Part shown: positions 45,634-56,788 of the stretch, in pieces
How the letters are laid out: the number at the start of each line of letters is the position of its first letter
Numbering within the stretch: position 1 is the stretch's first letter
Origin: Ophiosphaerella korrae
Lineage: Eukaryota > Ascomycota > Dothideomycetes > Pleosporales > Phaeosphaeriaceae
Direction: 5' to 3'
Length of the DNA stretch: 64,000 bases
NCBI GenBank assembly: GCA_028456385.1
Contig: JALNQF010000001.1
Span: 62,001-126,000, forward strand
The notes under the pieces: model-generated
Seen by the model: the letters and a program-made list of their open reading frames with translations, nothing else
Told to the model about the DNA's origin: nothing
Database searches by the model: none
Position numbers and translations under genes: made by a program

Positions 45634-47382
45634 TTAAGAGGTAGTCAACGAGGATTTCTTATCAAACGTGCTGGGGTGTGTCGGCGGTCCATCCCTTCCC
45701 AAGCGCTTCAAATCTGCCAGAATTAGTCGTATATGGTCCCTTCGATTCTGATTTGCCTTCCAGGTAACCGCTTGTGAGTAGTATATCAGATCCCATGCAT
45801 CATCACTCAGATTCTGCAAAAATGTCGGCAGCGTACGCGCCTTCTGGTATGAGCGCCAAAGAACCCGGCGGATGTCATCGTTAGCACCTGCGTATGCGAG
45901 CTCGATAGCTTGGTTGAATAGCTTGAGGGCGGGAGAAACGTTGAAAGGCCGAGTGAGCCTGACGCGAAGACGGGCCAGGGCAGCGACATGCTCCGGATTC
46001 TTGCGTGCTTCTTCTAGTTGCTTGCCAATAGTTGTGGTCTCGGAATCGTCAAGCTCATAGGGATCTAACACGGGTTCATGAAAAGTCTCAGGCATGCCAG
46101 GGCTGACTAATTGGTGCTCCTCGATTAGTTTTGAGATATACATGAGCTTCTCCATAAGTTTAGGATCTTCCATGATCTTGTCAACTTTGGCTTGCAGTTC
46201 TGCGGGCACGTTTTCCTCCTCTTCAACTACGGCATTCTTGGGCACATGGGTCATTGCGAATCTTTTCAGCTCATTTGCCAGCTCATCAGCATCCATATTC
46301 TCGAAAATAAGCTCTTCGTCAGGCTGTCTAGGGTCTTGCTTCATGAGATTTTCAAGCTCGGCTTGGAGCTTGGAGTCTCCGCCAACGCCTCCCATTGACT
46401 TCATGACAACGTGCATTTCTTGCATGAGTTTATTAATTTCAGCCATATCGCCTTCGAGGTCGAGGACTTGGTGTTCCGGAGCATTGAATTCTTCATCGGT
46501 GAGAATAGCATCAATTTCTTTTTCATCTTCAGCGAGCCTTCTCTCATCCTTGAGGAATGCGGGGTCATTGATCTTTTCCGCTGCCTTCTTCGCAAAGGTC
46601 GGGTCTTCATTGAGCTTCGTCATTGCATTGGTTAGAAGGTCCTGGAACTTTGAGTCCTCAAGATTTTCTACCTCGACCACTCTGTCTAGCGCCGCCTGAA
46701 GTTCTTTTGTGGCAACACCAGCATCTGGATCATCTAATAGGTCTTGGATTGCTTTTTGTGTCGCTTTCTTCATGTTGGCCGTGTCCTCCATGATCTCCCG
46801 TGCCTCCAGCTTTTCCAAGTCTTCTTTTGATTTGATTTCAGCCTTCATTTCTCTTAGGGCGTCTGTTAGATCTGCAAAATCCGGATCCTCAATGAGTGTG
46901 TCGAGAAGCATGCGATTTAGAGGCGCGGGGTCGTAGGCTGGATCATCATTTCTGTCATAAGACTCCTGTATCATTTGCATAAAGTCTCTGTCTCGTTTCC
47001 GATCTTCTGCTGTTGCAGTCCGCGATATAAGGCGTCTTGGTGTTATTTTATCAATATCCTCCTCATACCAGCTGATGGTTGGTATTCGGTCGTCCTCGAG
47101 TTCCTTATCGGTCAATGGCCGCTCATCATCCCGCATCCATTGTCGACCCTTCGTGCGTTCTCTCTCGTCGTTTATGCGCTTTTCAATCTCGTTTGCTTCT
47201 TTCGCGAATTCTTCCAGCGTCAGTCCTACTTGTTCTGGCTTTCCTAGCTTTTCCGCTTGAGTGCCTTTGCTGCGGATGAATGGGATCGTTTTCGACCGTG
47301 CAAAAGGACATCGTTGCCATTGTGGTCGCGGCAGCACCCTTACGAGGGCTCTTGAAGGTATGTATCCCCTCGACAATGCCAT
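45634..47382 (-). CDS. Predicted mitochondrial protein of unknown function (582 aa)
   Basis: An intronless gene read on the minus strand. The ATG at 47382 (MALSRGYIPSRALVRVLPR) is used because the frame upstream begins with a non-ATG codon; this start gives an Arg-rich, acid-poor N-terminus typical of mitochondrial import. Residues about 55-430 are highly charged, with many short acidic helices (for example DLLDDPDAGVATKELQAALD) and scattered Asp-Pro pairs, so probably extended or coiled-coil. The C-terminal 110 residues (LFNQAIELAYAGANDDIRRV, TLPTFLQNLSDDAWDLIYY) look like a conserved folded domain. A role in mitochondrial gene expression would fit the architecture, but I cannot name the family. 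Divergent from the gene at 48312. Confidence 0.85.
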   Translation of the reverse strand: MALSRGYIPSRALVRVLPRPQWQRCPFARSKTIPFIRSKGTQAEKLGKPEQVGLTLEEFAKEANEIEKRINDERERTKGRQWMRDDERPLTDKELEDDRIPTISWYEEDIDKITPRRLISRTATAEDRKRDRDFMQMIQESYDRNDDPAYDPAPLNRMLLDTLIEDPDFADLTDALREMKAEIKSKEDLEKLEAREIMEDTANMKKATQKAIQDLLDDPDAGVATKELQAALDRVVEVENLEDSKFQDLLTNAMTKLNEDPTFAKKAAEKINDPAFLKDERRLAEDEKEIDAILTDEEFNAPEHQVLDLEGDMAEINKLMQEMHVVMKSMGGVGGDSKLQAELENLMKQDPRQPDEELIFENMDADELANELKRFAMTHVPKNAVVEEEENVPAELQAKVDKIMEDPKLMEKLMYISKLIEEHQLVSPGMPETFHEPVLDPYELDDSETTTIGKQLEEARKNPEHVAALARLRVRLTRPFNVSPALKLFNQAIELAYAGANDDIRRVLWRSYQKARTLPTFLQNLSDDAWDLIYYSQAVTWKANQNRRDHIRLILADLKRLGRDGPPTHPSTFDKKSSLTTS

Positions 47383-48311
47383 GCCCGTGTGCCGCACAAA
47401 TTGAGTTGGGTGTTGGTTGTAACGTTACCTATCCAAGCCAGGCGAATCACAGCAATGATCCTGGCGTCACCTTGGCACCCCCGAAAACTCCGCAATTCAA
47501 TCTCGGACGGCAGCTCATTGGTTCAGCCATCATCACTGCATCGCGACAACAAGTCCTCACACTTACTTCTTTATATATGCTTAGACGTCACTAAAACACA
47601 TTATTTCGCTGATGCTATTACTTTTAGACGTAGATTTCATATGAAAATGATACTTCCCAAGATAGTCGTCAGCCCAGGTCGTCGAGCTCTGCTATTGAAG
47701 TCGCACTACGTTCTACACTTCTCTCATCGATTTCCGTATAGTATTGAATATTTCGAGAAATGAAATATATAATTTGCTTCTTTCTAGCAACATTTAATTT
47801 CGGTGAGGCGAGTGCACACGACCTTCCAGCTTTCTACGAGATTTCAATGATTTCTGACTCACATCATTGGAAGTAAATATCATCATGGCCTCAAAGAGTG
47901 AAATTCCGCAAGGTTTTGGTCATGGCTACGAATAGCGCGATAGTTAACACGAGGAAGGCCTTCGATTAAGGCAAATCGCACCTTTCAATGGATGTATCAC
48001 AATGCCCTTGTTCAAACTTGTCCGGGCCTTAAATTGTGTTGCAGGCAATTCCCTTTTATCCATTCTCACAGTCAAAGAGATATCACAATGTTTCTCTATG
48101 AACATTGTACCGAAAATCAAGCATGAATGCACAAATTCATTTATTTTTTCCTAAAACTGTACATGAACCTTTCGATCCTTTTGCGTTGTCGGCACATTTA
48201 AAAACGTCCCCCAACTCACAGCGCAAATAGTCTTCCTGTTCATCGCTGTCCACGCTGTCTAAGCAGTCTCATAGAAAAGAATTTCGATTACCGTTCCTCG
48301 AAATCGTCGCT
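47383..48311. other. Divergent promoter region
   Basis: A 929-base space between two divergently transcribed genes. No TATA box of convincing quality and no RNA gene was seen. Confidence 0.4.
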
Positions 48312-48941
48312 ATGTCTAGTCGGGACGGCGCGGAGCGTCCGTCATCCCCTCGGCAGACTCGAAGCCAGGATTTGGCGAATGGCTACTTCAAGATGCAAAG
48401 AGTCTCGTTTCTACCGCCCTCGATTATGCAAAATGCCTCATACTTCAACAATCCCAGCCCGGAGAGGAACCAATATTCAAACAAAGAATCTGCAAAGGTG
48501 AATTCAGGCCTTCAGTATGGGGGTCAGGCAGACGCAAAGAATTGGTCAGCCGAGGTAAGGTCACTCTACTCGAACGGGTATGCCATAAGCAAAGCCTTTG
48601 TCCGATCCACAGCTGCAGACATACCTCCGAAAGCCAACACCAACATAGAAGTTCTTGTTCATCGCCTCCTTCATCCACCATCATACGCATTTGTTCACAA
48701 CGTTCTTTCGATTCAGTGGGTTATCGGCGTAGTTGGCTTTGGGCATATAGAGTTTCGCGAAAATGGTGAGCGGTATGTGCTTACTCAAGATTCCGAGTTG
48801 CGTACGCGAGGCGTAGCATTAGGTATACCCATACAGTATATGGAATGGTTGTGCGGTACTGGTGATAATGTCAGCGCCTCAGAGCAAGCCATGTTCCTGA
48901 CTCCGAACTTTTTCTTAGAGATATACTCCGAGGATGCTTGA
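48312..48941 (+). CDS. Hypothetical protein (209 aa)
   Basis: An intronless frame from ATG 48312. The first 90 residues are polar and probably disordered (SSPRQTRSQDLANGYFKMQR). From residue about 85 the sequence appears folded, with hydrophobic strands (FVHNVLSIQWVIGVVGFGH), a turn, and a C-terminal helical part (GIPIQYMEWLCGTGDNVSA) ending FFLEIYSEDA. No signal peptide or catalytic motif is visible. The family is not recognised; the balanced composition and length support a real gene. Confidence 0.72.
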   Translation: MSSRDGAERPSSPRQTRSQDLANGYFKMQRVSFLPPSIMQNASYFNNPSPERNQYSNKESAKVNSGLQYGGQADAKNWSAEVRSLYSNGYAISKAFVRSTAADIPPKANTNIEVLVHRLLHPPSYAFVHNVLSIQWVIGVVGFGHIEFRENGERYVLTQDSELRTRGVALGIPIQYMEWLCGTGDNVSASEQAMFLTPNFFLEIYSEDA

Positions 48942-49552
48942 TAAGAATAGGCATAGATCGTTATGTCTTTCTCCTTTCATTACTATATGGTCCTTACTAC
49001 AAATAGTTATTATAAATACATTAGGTCTACAGACACACTGTAAGGGAGTTACCCCCTTCCCAGTCCGCTTCACTTAGCCATTCACCTAGGCACCCTTGGT
49101 AGTCTTACTCGATAGAGGCCCCAGACCTTTCCTCAAGATTCACTTATCATTGGTAGCCTAGAGCTTTCACTAAAGGCATAGGCCCCCCTTACCTCCTCTT
49201 TGATAGGTTTTTATCTATTACCTACCCCTTTAAATTGACTAGTTGCTCAAACCTCTTGGAGCCTATCTTGTGTGGTGTCTACCTTATAGTCACATAACTT
49301 GTTGCTTTAGCCAGCTATCTAGTATGGCGGAACTCCTAGAAGATTTTGGTTCTCGGGGAATCTCAACTCCTTTAGCAGGAGACCTTTCCAGAAAAGACGA
49401 GTAGCGATGCTGTGGAAACCAATCTCACAATCAAACAAAATGAAGGCGCTGAAGAAAGGAGATGAATTTGAGTTTGTAGGTGTCTAGCAACCTGGGTATC
49501 TTGTCCATAAACGCTTATCAAAACACACCAAAACCCCCCAAGATATCCCAGC
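48942..49552. other. Intergenic between convergent genes
   Basis: Separates the convergent 48312 and Naa40 genes. No feature was recognised. Confidence 0.4.
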
Positions 49553-50479
49553 CTATGCTGCATCCTTGCTCATAATGACATAGTCAGCCTCAATGACCCT
49601 CTTCCTAACCACTCTGTCTTTGGGTGAACACGCATCCTTGTGGTATCCCAGCCTCTTGTATAGACCTTGGGCCCTTTCATTCGACTTGAATACTGTCAGC
49701 ATCGTCTTTGTGATGCCGCAATGGTGAGCAGCATTCTCAACAAAATTGACCAGGTGGGAGCCGAGGCCCCGGCCACGAAGACTTTCGTGAAGGTGAATCT
49801 CGTATATGTAGACGACTTCACGGGCCTTATGAGGCGGATCGTCGTTGGTGAACATGAACGAAGTGAAGCCGATAATGTTACTGCTGCTGCTGTTGTTGTT
49901 GCTCGCTGGCAGGACCTCGCGTTCGGCTTTGCTCTCAGACGGCGCCCCGCCCTTGCCTTCTCGGACAAGCATGTACATCATGGCCTTGTCCATCATTTCT
50001 TTTTTCTTAATGTCTGGATTCCATCCAATGCCGGATGCCTTGTAATCATTGCCAGACGTGTGCTCAACCAGAGCGAAACAGGCATCAATTTCGTGCTGAT
50101 CTAGCTCAGCTGCAGATCGCACGAATTGGAACTCCAGAGGGCGAGCAGGGTCCAAGTTTTCATGTGCTTTCAGTTCGGTGGCATCCGTTTGCAGCAGCTT
50201 CTGCACTGCTACGGTGCGAACATCAATTTGCAGCATCTTCTCGGTAAAGTAGGTGTGCTTTCCCTTTGCGGCTATTTTGGGTCTCTTGGTGATCCTGAAC
50301 TCCTGACTGGCTGCGTGGTCCATTTCCCTTTGCTGTTTCTTAGATGGATTCCAATTCATCGGCGGGCGGGCGCCTATCTCCAGTGCTGACTTTGCCGCCT
50401 TAGTCCATTTCGATGCTTCCCGAACGAATCGCTGGCGGCTAAGAGTTCTCGCTCTTGAAGTTGGAGATTGCTCGCGCAT
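49553..50479 (-). CDS. naa40: N-alpha-acetyltransferase 40 (NatD), histone H4/H2A N-terminal acetylation
   Basis: GNAT enzyme that acetylates the N-terminal Ser of histones H4 and H2A. An intronless 308-residue protein from ATG 50479. The N-terminal 110 residues are basic and extended. The catalytic domain then shows the family blocks: YKASGIGWNPDIKKKEMMD, the Naa40-specific Y-x-x-S-x-x-GW element; GFTSFMFTNDD; VVYIYEIHLHESLRGRGLGS, the acceptor strand plus the acetyl-CoA-binding RGRGLG loop; and KTMLTVFKSNERAQGLYKRL, the C-terminal Naa40 signature. A Ser/Asn-rich low-complexity insertion (residues about 190-200) is an apparent surface loop. Divergent from the LYR gene, sharing a 294-base promoter. 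Confidence 0.92.
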   Translation of the reverse strand: MREQSPTSRARTLSRQRFVREASKWTKAAKSALEIGARPPMNWNPSKKQQREMDHAASQEFRITKRPKIAAKGKHTYFTEKMLQIDVRTVAVQKLLQTDATELKAHENLDPARPLEFQFVRSAAELDQHEIDACFALVEHTSGNDYKASGIGWNPDIKKKEMMDKAMMYMLVREGKGGAPSESKAEREVLPASNNNSSSSNIIGFTSFMFTNDDPPHKAREVVYIYEIHLHESLRGRGLGSHLVNFVENAAHHCGITKTMLTVFKSNERAQGLYKRLGYHKDACSPKDRVVRKRVIEADYVIMSKDAA

Positions 50480-50773
50480 ATCCGTGGCGTGGTCGTAAAT
50501 TTGTAATTGGGCGGTGTGGCTGGACTTGCGTCAAGGTAGGTAATATTGGGGTAGTGTTTGGTTGCTTCGGGAAAGGCGTCACGGGGCGCTCAAGGATGAT
50601 CTGCACTAGCACAATTGTAGCTGAGTCGGGTTTGGTGCGTGACAAGTCTTCGCCAACCCCCATACATGACGCAGCCTCATCATCACCGCATTCTATCAGT
50701 CTGGTGTCATCTTTGTTTCCATTTACCCAGTCTTGATTCTTTCAAGCAGCGGGCCTTGCTACACCGGGAAGGG

Positions 50774-51253
50774 ATGCTGCGCAGGTATGCCACAGTAGCA
50801 GGCAAGCCCACCTCCCGGCTGCAATCTCGAGGCAAGACTCCCGTCGGGCTTGATCATGTGCGTATGCCCTTTTCGGACCAATGGGGCTTGATAGAATTGT
50901 TGATTTTCAATAGTTCATACAGCGGCAGCGGGTACTGGCTCTGTGGAGAGAGATCGTTCGCAGCATCTCGAATATTCCTGATCAAGGAGCACGGACAGAC
51001 ATGCTGCAATTTGCCAGGTCTGAATTCGAACAACACCGGAACATCACCGACCTCGTAAGTATCAAGCTATCGAAAGATAGTTATCGCGGCTCATCCTATC
51101 CTAGAGCCACATTCGTTACTTGATTTCGGTATGTCGCAAACCTTTCTATATGTGGTCGCAGTTACATCCTTACATTTATTTCCATAGTACGGCAAAACCC
51201 AGTACCAGACCATCAGGGGCTCTCTTATGAACTCCGGCGTACTCAATGAATAA
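50774..51253 (+). CDS. LYR-motif mitochondrial protein (LYRM2-like), four exons
   Basis: A small mitochondrial protein of the complex I LYR family, whose members bind acyl-carrier protein and assist Fe-S cluster or respiratory complex assembly. Four short exons (50774-50857, 50914-51054, 51105-51128, 51188-51253) with introns of 56, 50 and 59 nt give 104 residues, and every junction is in phase. The N-terminus MLRRYATVAGKPTSRL is a mitochondrial presequence. It is followed by GKTPVGLDHFIQRQRVLALW, where the LYR tripeptide position reads ALW, then REIVRSISN, FARSEFEQHRNITDL and SHIRYLISYGKTQYQ, which match LYRM2 proteins. Exon 3 has only 8 codons, so the gene is invisible as an open frame. It is transcribed away from Naa40. 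Confidence 0.88.
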
Positions 51254-51555
51254 ATCTTTCTAAATTCTCTCGTTCTTGGATATCACTCACCGTGGTGGGA
51301 TTTTCTTATTGGTCGGATTTTCGCTCTATTCGACTGCCCCACCACCTTCTCAATCCCCGTACACACCAGATACTCTGTGACACCCCGCACATCTTGAAAA
51401 CCACGGCCCGGTCAATTAAAATACCCACTTCCATCAAAAGGATTTCTTCGCGTACATTCTGTTGATAGTTCCCCCCATTTCATCCTTCAAGGTGTACTAA
51501 CAAGGACCTGCTCAGGTTGAACCCAATAAGTAGCCTACTCAACGGCAATTCGAAG

Positions 51556-53845
51556 ATGAAGTCTATATGCATTGTTGGTGCAGGGCCGGCTGGATTGGTT
51601 GCGGCAAAGGCATTCCTCGAGACGGGTAACTATTTGGCTACAGTCTTTGAGGCTGCTGATGATGTTGGTGGCATGTGACGCGCTGTTCCCGGAGAGTATG
51701 GAGACAAATGTAGCCCATACATGAGAATAAACCTTAGCAGGTTCACGGCTGCATTCTCAGATCTTTCCTGGTCAGCTTTCTCTCTTAAGAATCCAGCGAC
51801 AGAGCTATCCTCGTGTCCTAAGCCTCCAGTGTTTCCAATGGCTTGGCATGTCGGCCAATACCTTCGAGCATATGCCAAGAAGTTCAAGCTCATGCCTCAT
51901 CATATGCAACAGGCGTATCATAAGCGCAAAAGCATTTGGTGATTTCCAATGATAGGAGATTACCTGTATAGGTACTACAACTATGCTTGCTAGCACACAA
52001 CTTCGACTATTTGGTTGTAGCCAGAGGGTTCTTTAACCAGCCTGCACATTCCTTCAACCCTCTCCCGTCTGGGAAGTCGCTTAGCATTCAACACTCTTCT
52101 CAATTTCGAGAACTTCAATTTCTGACTAAGAGGGCTGGTGAGGTTGTGGTGATCGGCGGAAGTATCAGTGGCTCGGAAGCTGCTGCGCAAGCTGCCATGC
52201 AGATTTCAGACGCGAAATTTGACCCAAATATATCGAAACATCGCCCCACACACTCAGAAAACCGCATCTACCACATAGTTAGTCGGCCGTTTTACTGCCT
52301 CGCACGATAAATCCCAGATTCTTCCATCAAGGACGACCAAGGCGCTTGCGAAGCTCCAGAATTCTTTCCTCTAGATCTAGTGCTGTACAACCTCGCTCGT
52401 CGTGGCAAGGAAGAAATCAAGATTTTGATCAGCGCAGTACCCGAAAATAAGGCAAGAAAAGGTCACGAATTTGTGCGATCCGTGATTGAGAATGATCATA
52501 GCGATGTTGGGCACTCAGCTCTTGTTTACAACTCTGGTCAGACAAGGTTTCCGGTATATACGGGTATCTCCGACTCATGCATAGAGTTTGTGCGAAGTGG
52601 GCTTATTGCTCCAATACAAGGTCAAGCGCATAAGGTTGAAAGTGACGAGAACGACAACTTCGCTATCACGGTTGTACCAAAGCCGCCATGGATTCAACCA
52701 TCTGGCATCGGTGCTACTGTTAGTTGAGAGAATCTCTTACAATTTATTCTTGTCTAACGAGATATAGGAAGCCAACGTCATCACTGATGTGGTTGGCATT
52801 ATTGAAGCAACCGGCTACCAGACCAACCTTGACTTCTTCGATAATGACATCAAGTCACTTCTCGAGTATGACCGTGCTTGCCCCCGAATTCCGATCCTTC
52901 TTTCGCGCAGTTCCATTTTCTCCATCCAAATACCAACACTCGCTCTCGTCGGCTTCTACGAGGGCCCTTTCCGGAGTATTATGGAGGCACAAGCTCAGTT
53001 CATCGTACACACTTGGTCGGTGGTACGGCTATCCAAATGATCACATTGACACAGAGAAAATACGAATCTCGCTTGAGACAGTGCCTATCCAAGTGCCGTA
53101 ATTCTGGATGGGTGACTACGTAGGTTTTGTTGAGGAGTTTGCAAGGAGGAGTGGCATTGAGCGTAATGATTCAATGCTGTGCAGTCAAAGTGGACCAGCC
53201 TTTTCCGCGCGCTACGCAGCTCAGGTTACAGATTGCGATGCGATAAACGTAAATGAAGAAATCATAGCCATCCTCAAAGCATCAAAATTAGAAGCCAAAT
53301 TCATTTCTGCCGCCGTCTTCAGAGGGATACAAGGGGCGTGGGAGATTGAATCAGTGTATTGGGTCATGGTCATCACACCATCTCCCAAATCTTCAATGGG
53401 GCATTTACTGGTACTGCCCACTTCCATACTCGCCAGCCTATATCTCCTATATATTCTGCCGAGTATCTCTATGTTGAGGAGGGGATGGCGGAGCGAGATA
53501 GTGGCTCAACAATGCCTTTCAGTCGTCGCTATATTTATCGGTATAAGGAGCATGAAGGCGAGATTACTGTATGGCTTGTAGACGGTCTTGCGGATATAGC
53601 CCAGGAGTTGTTATTCACATGGATTTTCTACAAGGGTCCAGGAATTAATAGGGGCGACGCTATATAAAATGGATGGCGAATGGAGATAGGCGCTCCGGCC
53701 AAAATAAGTATCGGAGTAATTGTGAATTCAGCTTCAATGCGACGACGCTCAAGAATTTCCGCATTAACCAGCAGAGTAAGGTGCCAAATTCGGATTTTCA
53801 GCAGCACATCTGCTACAAGAGGCCTAGGATAGAGTACACCTGAGG
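51556..53845 (+). pseudogene. Flavin-containing monooxygenase with DUF6314-like C-terminus, decayed
   Basis: Remains of a fungal FMO-like enzyme. The start is intact (MKSICIVGAGPAGLVAA, the FAD-binding GxGxxG), but TGA at 51676-51678 interrupts the VGGMW motif. After YLRAYAKKF the frame shifts and about 50 codons are missing before FDYLVVA. The NADP motif VVIGGSISGSEAAAQA and later blocks follow, with TAA at 52308-52310. An intron is still recognisable near 52720-52768. A frame change follows after FIVHTW, and TAA at 53099-53101 replaces the Gln of VPQFWMGDYVG. A further frame change lies after GIQGAWE. The last part (FNGAFTGTAHFH, SAEYLYVEEG, RRYIYRYKEHEGEITVW, then a degenerate tail to about 53845) resembles the DUF6314 domain fused to many fungal FMOs. 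The damage is mixed, so mainly ordinary decay. Confidence 0.88.
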
Positions 53846-56566
53846 TTATGGCGAACGAAACCAAGGCATAGTGGGATTGAACGGAATACTAGCACACCTA
53901 TACCTTCTCATATAGGAGATACTCGGGAAAGTTCGTATGCACATCTAGTAGGTAGGCAGTGTCACTCTAATTGCGCATACGTAAGTATATCACCCGCTTA
54001 GCGTTGTGCCACTTATGTCTTACTCCCATAATCTGCTTTATTACTACACTCATTCTCAACCAGCATAATCTTCCAATTCCTCATTCCATTGGGAGAGACA
54101 AGAGAGACCATTAAGCTAGAGAGACTATGAACATGTCATGCACCATACCAAACTGTAATCTAATTGCTTCCAAGTAGTTGTCTCGAATCAGCAACAAAGC
54201 TATTCGCGTATTTGTGCTCAAGCACCAACCGAAGTTCGTTTTGTTTCCTGAGGGTCTTACGAAACGCAGCATCACTTTGAACCTTGAGCACTATTTCGGC
54301 CTCCTGCAGCTAACTACAACACAGGCAGAGAGTAAAGCGCACTGTTCACCGTCTCAGTGTGGAATTCAGAGTAGCTCCCAGTCTCATTGATTATCCGTCA
54401 CAACTATTTGAAAAAATGCAGTGCGTTGCACAAAACATGGCTTATCAGACCTAGGCCATCTTGGCTCAACTGCCTTATAGGAAAGACACATGACTGAGTT
54501 TGTAAAACGTACTTCGTGGCGACTATTATTTCCAAGTAAGGTCCAAAGTAACGAAAAGGTTGTATGCACTTACTCCCGCCGTTGTAATCAACAACAATGA
54601 GCCAACACCCTCACTACCAAGTGGCATTGCATTGATCACACTCACACCAAACTTCAACCAGATTGCAAGTGATAGATCAGTGTGCCAGGCGCTCTGGGTC
54701 TATGTTGATGCTATTGCATCATGCGGCGATGCGTACACAAGATATAGAACGTATGCTAAACACTAACTTCATAATTATATATTTTTGCTCATGATCCCCC
54801 GATCCAAAATGTCGTTCTTTCGTGTAATAACGCAATACAGCTGTTATGATACATGCTCAGAAACTATTCTGAGCACCCCTCCTTGTACGATTCCACCTCC
54901 GCCGGCGGCAACTACACCGCCTGTGATGGGAAACTTGATGGTACCCGTTGAGGGAAATTCAGCACCAATGAGGCAACTAAAGGACTTCTGTGAAGGGAAT
55001 ATGCGCTTTCTTTATGCCCCAGCGTGGCGGTAGCGATATGTTAGAATGAACCAATGCGGGGATGATTTGATTGGAGTTTATGCAGGTATTTGGATAGTTG
55101 CGGGAACTTGAGGAGTTGTTCGATACATCTTGGGAGTCCGAGACACGGAACAAGGGCGCTAATATGACGCGGACAGTGTTTAATGTGGGAGCCTTTGGGC
55201 AAGCAGCTGCTATGAGACGTTTTTGACATTGCGCAATGGCCTTCAGGATAAATGATACGAGTATTTGCTTCTTTAGACATATTGTATTCTTTCTCGCCAA
55301 CATGCTATGGTTAGAGTGCTACAAAGTTCAATATCATTCATCGACCATAGGTACTTGTAACAAACTTGGCTTTCTTTGAATTCTATGCACTACGTGTTGC
55401 TACAAACATGTTGCAATCCAGTAATGCACAACGAATTGGCTCTCAATGCGCTTGTATTTCCCATTCTAAACCACTGAATGACAGGATTTCTAAGGCCGAA
55501 CATTGACATACGCCTATCGTTTATCGGCCAGGAAGTCAAGGCCTCGCATTTACCCGAAACTATCAATGCAACCAACTGCTTCCAAGGCTCCTCTGGCATA
55601 TTGTATCCTAACTATGACCAGAATCCTTCAGTTACTGGTGTAAAGTCTTTAAGATGTTCCTTTTGCGCTCGATGCCTTAGATGGTGCAGGCGTGCAACCT
55701 TGGAGTCGGAGAAAGGAGCCCTTGGCCTGGCTTTTCGTATCGGCAGCGCTAGCACGAGTAACGGCGCACAAGCAGGTGTCGATTTGGTTGCGATGGCTAG
55801 GTTGGGCCGAGTCTTTATTTGAAAGCCACTGGTTCTACTGCAGTTAGCAAAGTTGTTGCCTCGACATAAGAGATACACTTCTGGCCTTCAGAAGCTGGCC
55901 TATCGACCTCACTTTTTTTTCCGTGATATTGGCCATCCTATGGCGCGATAATAGAGGCAGTTTCGATTCTTGATATCCGACCGAAATGCTGATCTTTGGT
56001 GGAGGAAAAGCTGAAGATTATGCAAGTGAATAATGTAATGCAAGAGCTGGTACAGAAGGAACAAAAGGCGTTGCTAGCGCGATTGGACTTACTGAAGTGG
56101 GGTACATACAAAGTGAAAGCTCCCGGGTCAGTACGCAGTCCTTGTCACCGTCCGACCCATGTTGAAGTCAGAGATATGATAAGTTGTGTTATTTTGAGTG
56201 CATGATATGATAGTAACTGTAGTCCCTCAAGGTTTTAGTGCTCAATGAGAGTGCTTGATACAGGGCTGCTCGGTATATACAAGGTAGTTTACCTGTAATA
56301 AGAGTTATGAATAAGAGCGTTGTTTACCAAGCTCCACCGTATATGTGCTGCAGCCAGTGTTGTATCAAAACTTGAGGAGTATCTAAGCGCTATATTATAA
56401 AGTTGAGATGCAGCTCCTAGTGCGTTTGTTATACTTCGAGATTATTCCATGATTGTGCATGCTAGGCCCTTCAGTGAGTGATTGTTACGTCAGTGACCTT
56501 CACTTACCTATGACAACTTCGCGGGCAACAAACAGCTAGCTCTCATTATCCAGTATATAGTTAGTT
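53846..56566. other. No intact gene; possible gene fragments
   Basis: Short coding-like segments occur without joinable context, e.g. plus 54563-54745 (PSGIALITLTPNFNQIASD), plus 54837-55020 (CTIPPPPAATTPPVMGNLMV) and plus 55478-55660. They could be exons of one degraded gene downstream of the FMO pseudogene. I cannot identify a family. Confidence 0.35.
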
Positions 56567-56788
56567 AAATTGTACCCATAATCATCGAACGCATACAAGG
56601 CATACTTGGCCTAGCGGTTTAATTACCGGCGACGATACATTCGGATCGAGCAGGTAAGTCAAACTCTCTTAGTCAAGCAAGGCAAGGCGGCGGCAGCAGC
56701 AGCAAGCAAGTTCAAAAGTTCAAATCCCGGATCTATCAGGTACGTCCCCCCCTCCCCTCTTTTTTTGCCTTTTTTTTTTTTTTTTTTT
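56567..56788 (+). repeat. SINE-like / tRNA-like Pol III repeat, copy 2
   Basis: The second copy of the 41943-42150 repeat, with one extra CAG unit and a longer terminal T-run. A-box at 56607-56617 and B-box-like sequence at 56717-56727. Identity starts at AAATTGTACCC and ends in the T-run, so the copies probably arose by retroposition or segmental copying. Confidence 0.75.

Noticed and set aside
46094..46699. 201-codon Ser-rich frame antisense to the mitochondrial-type protein
   Set aside because: It is the reverse complement of acidic/Lys-rich coding sequence, which commonly gives long Ser-rich antisense frames.
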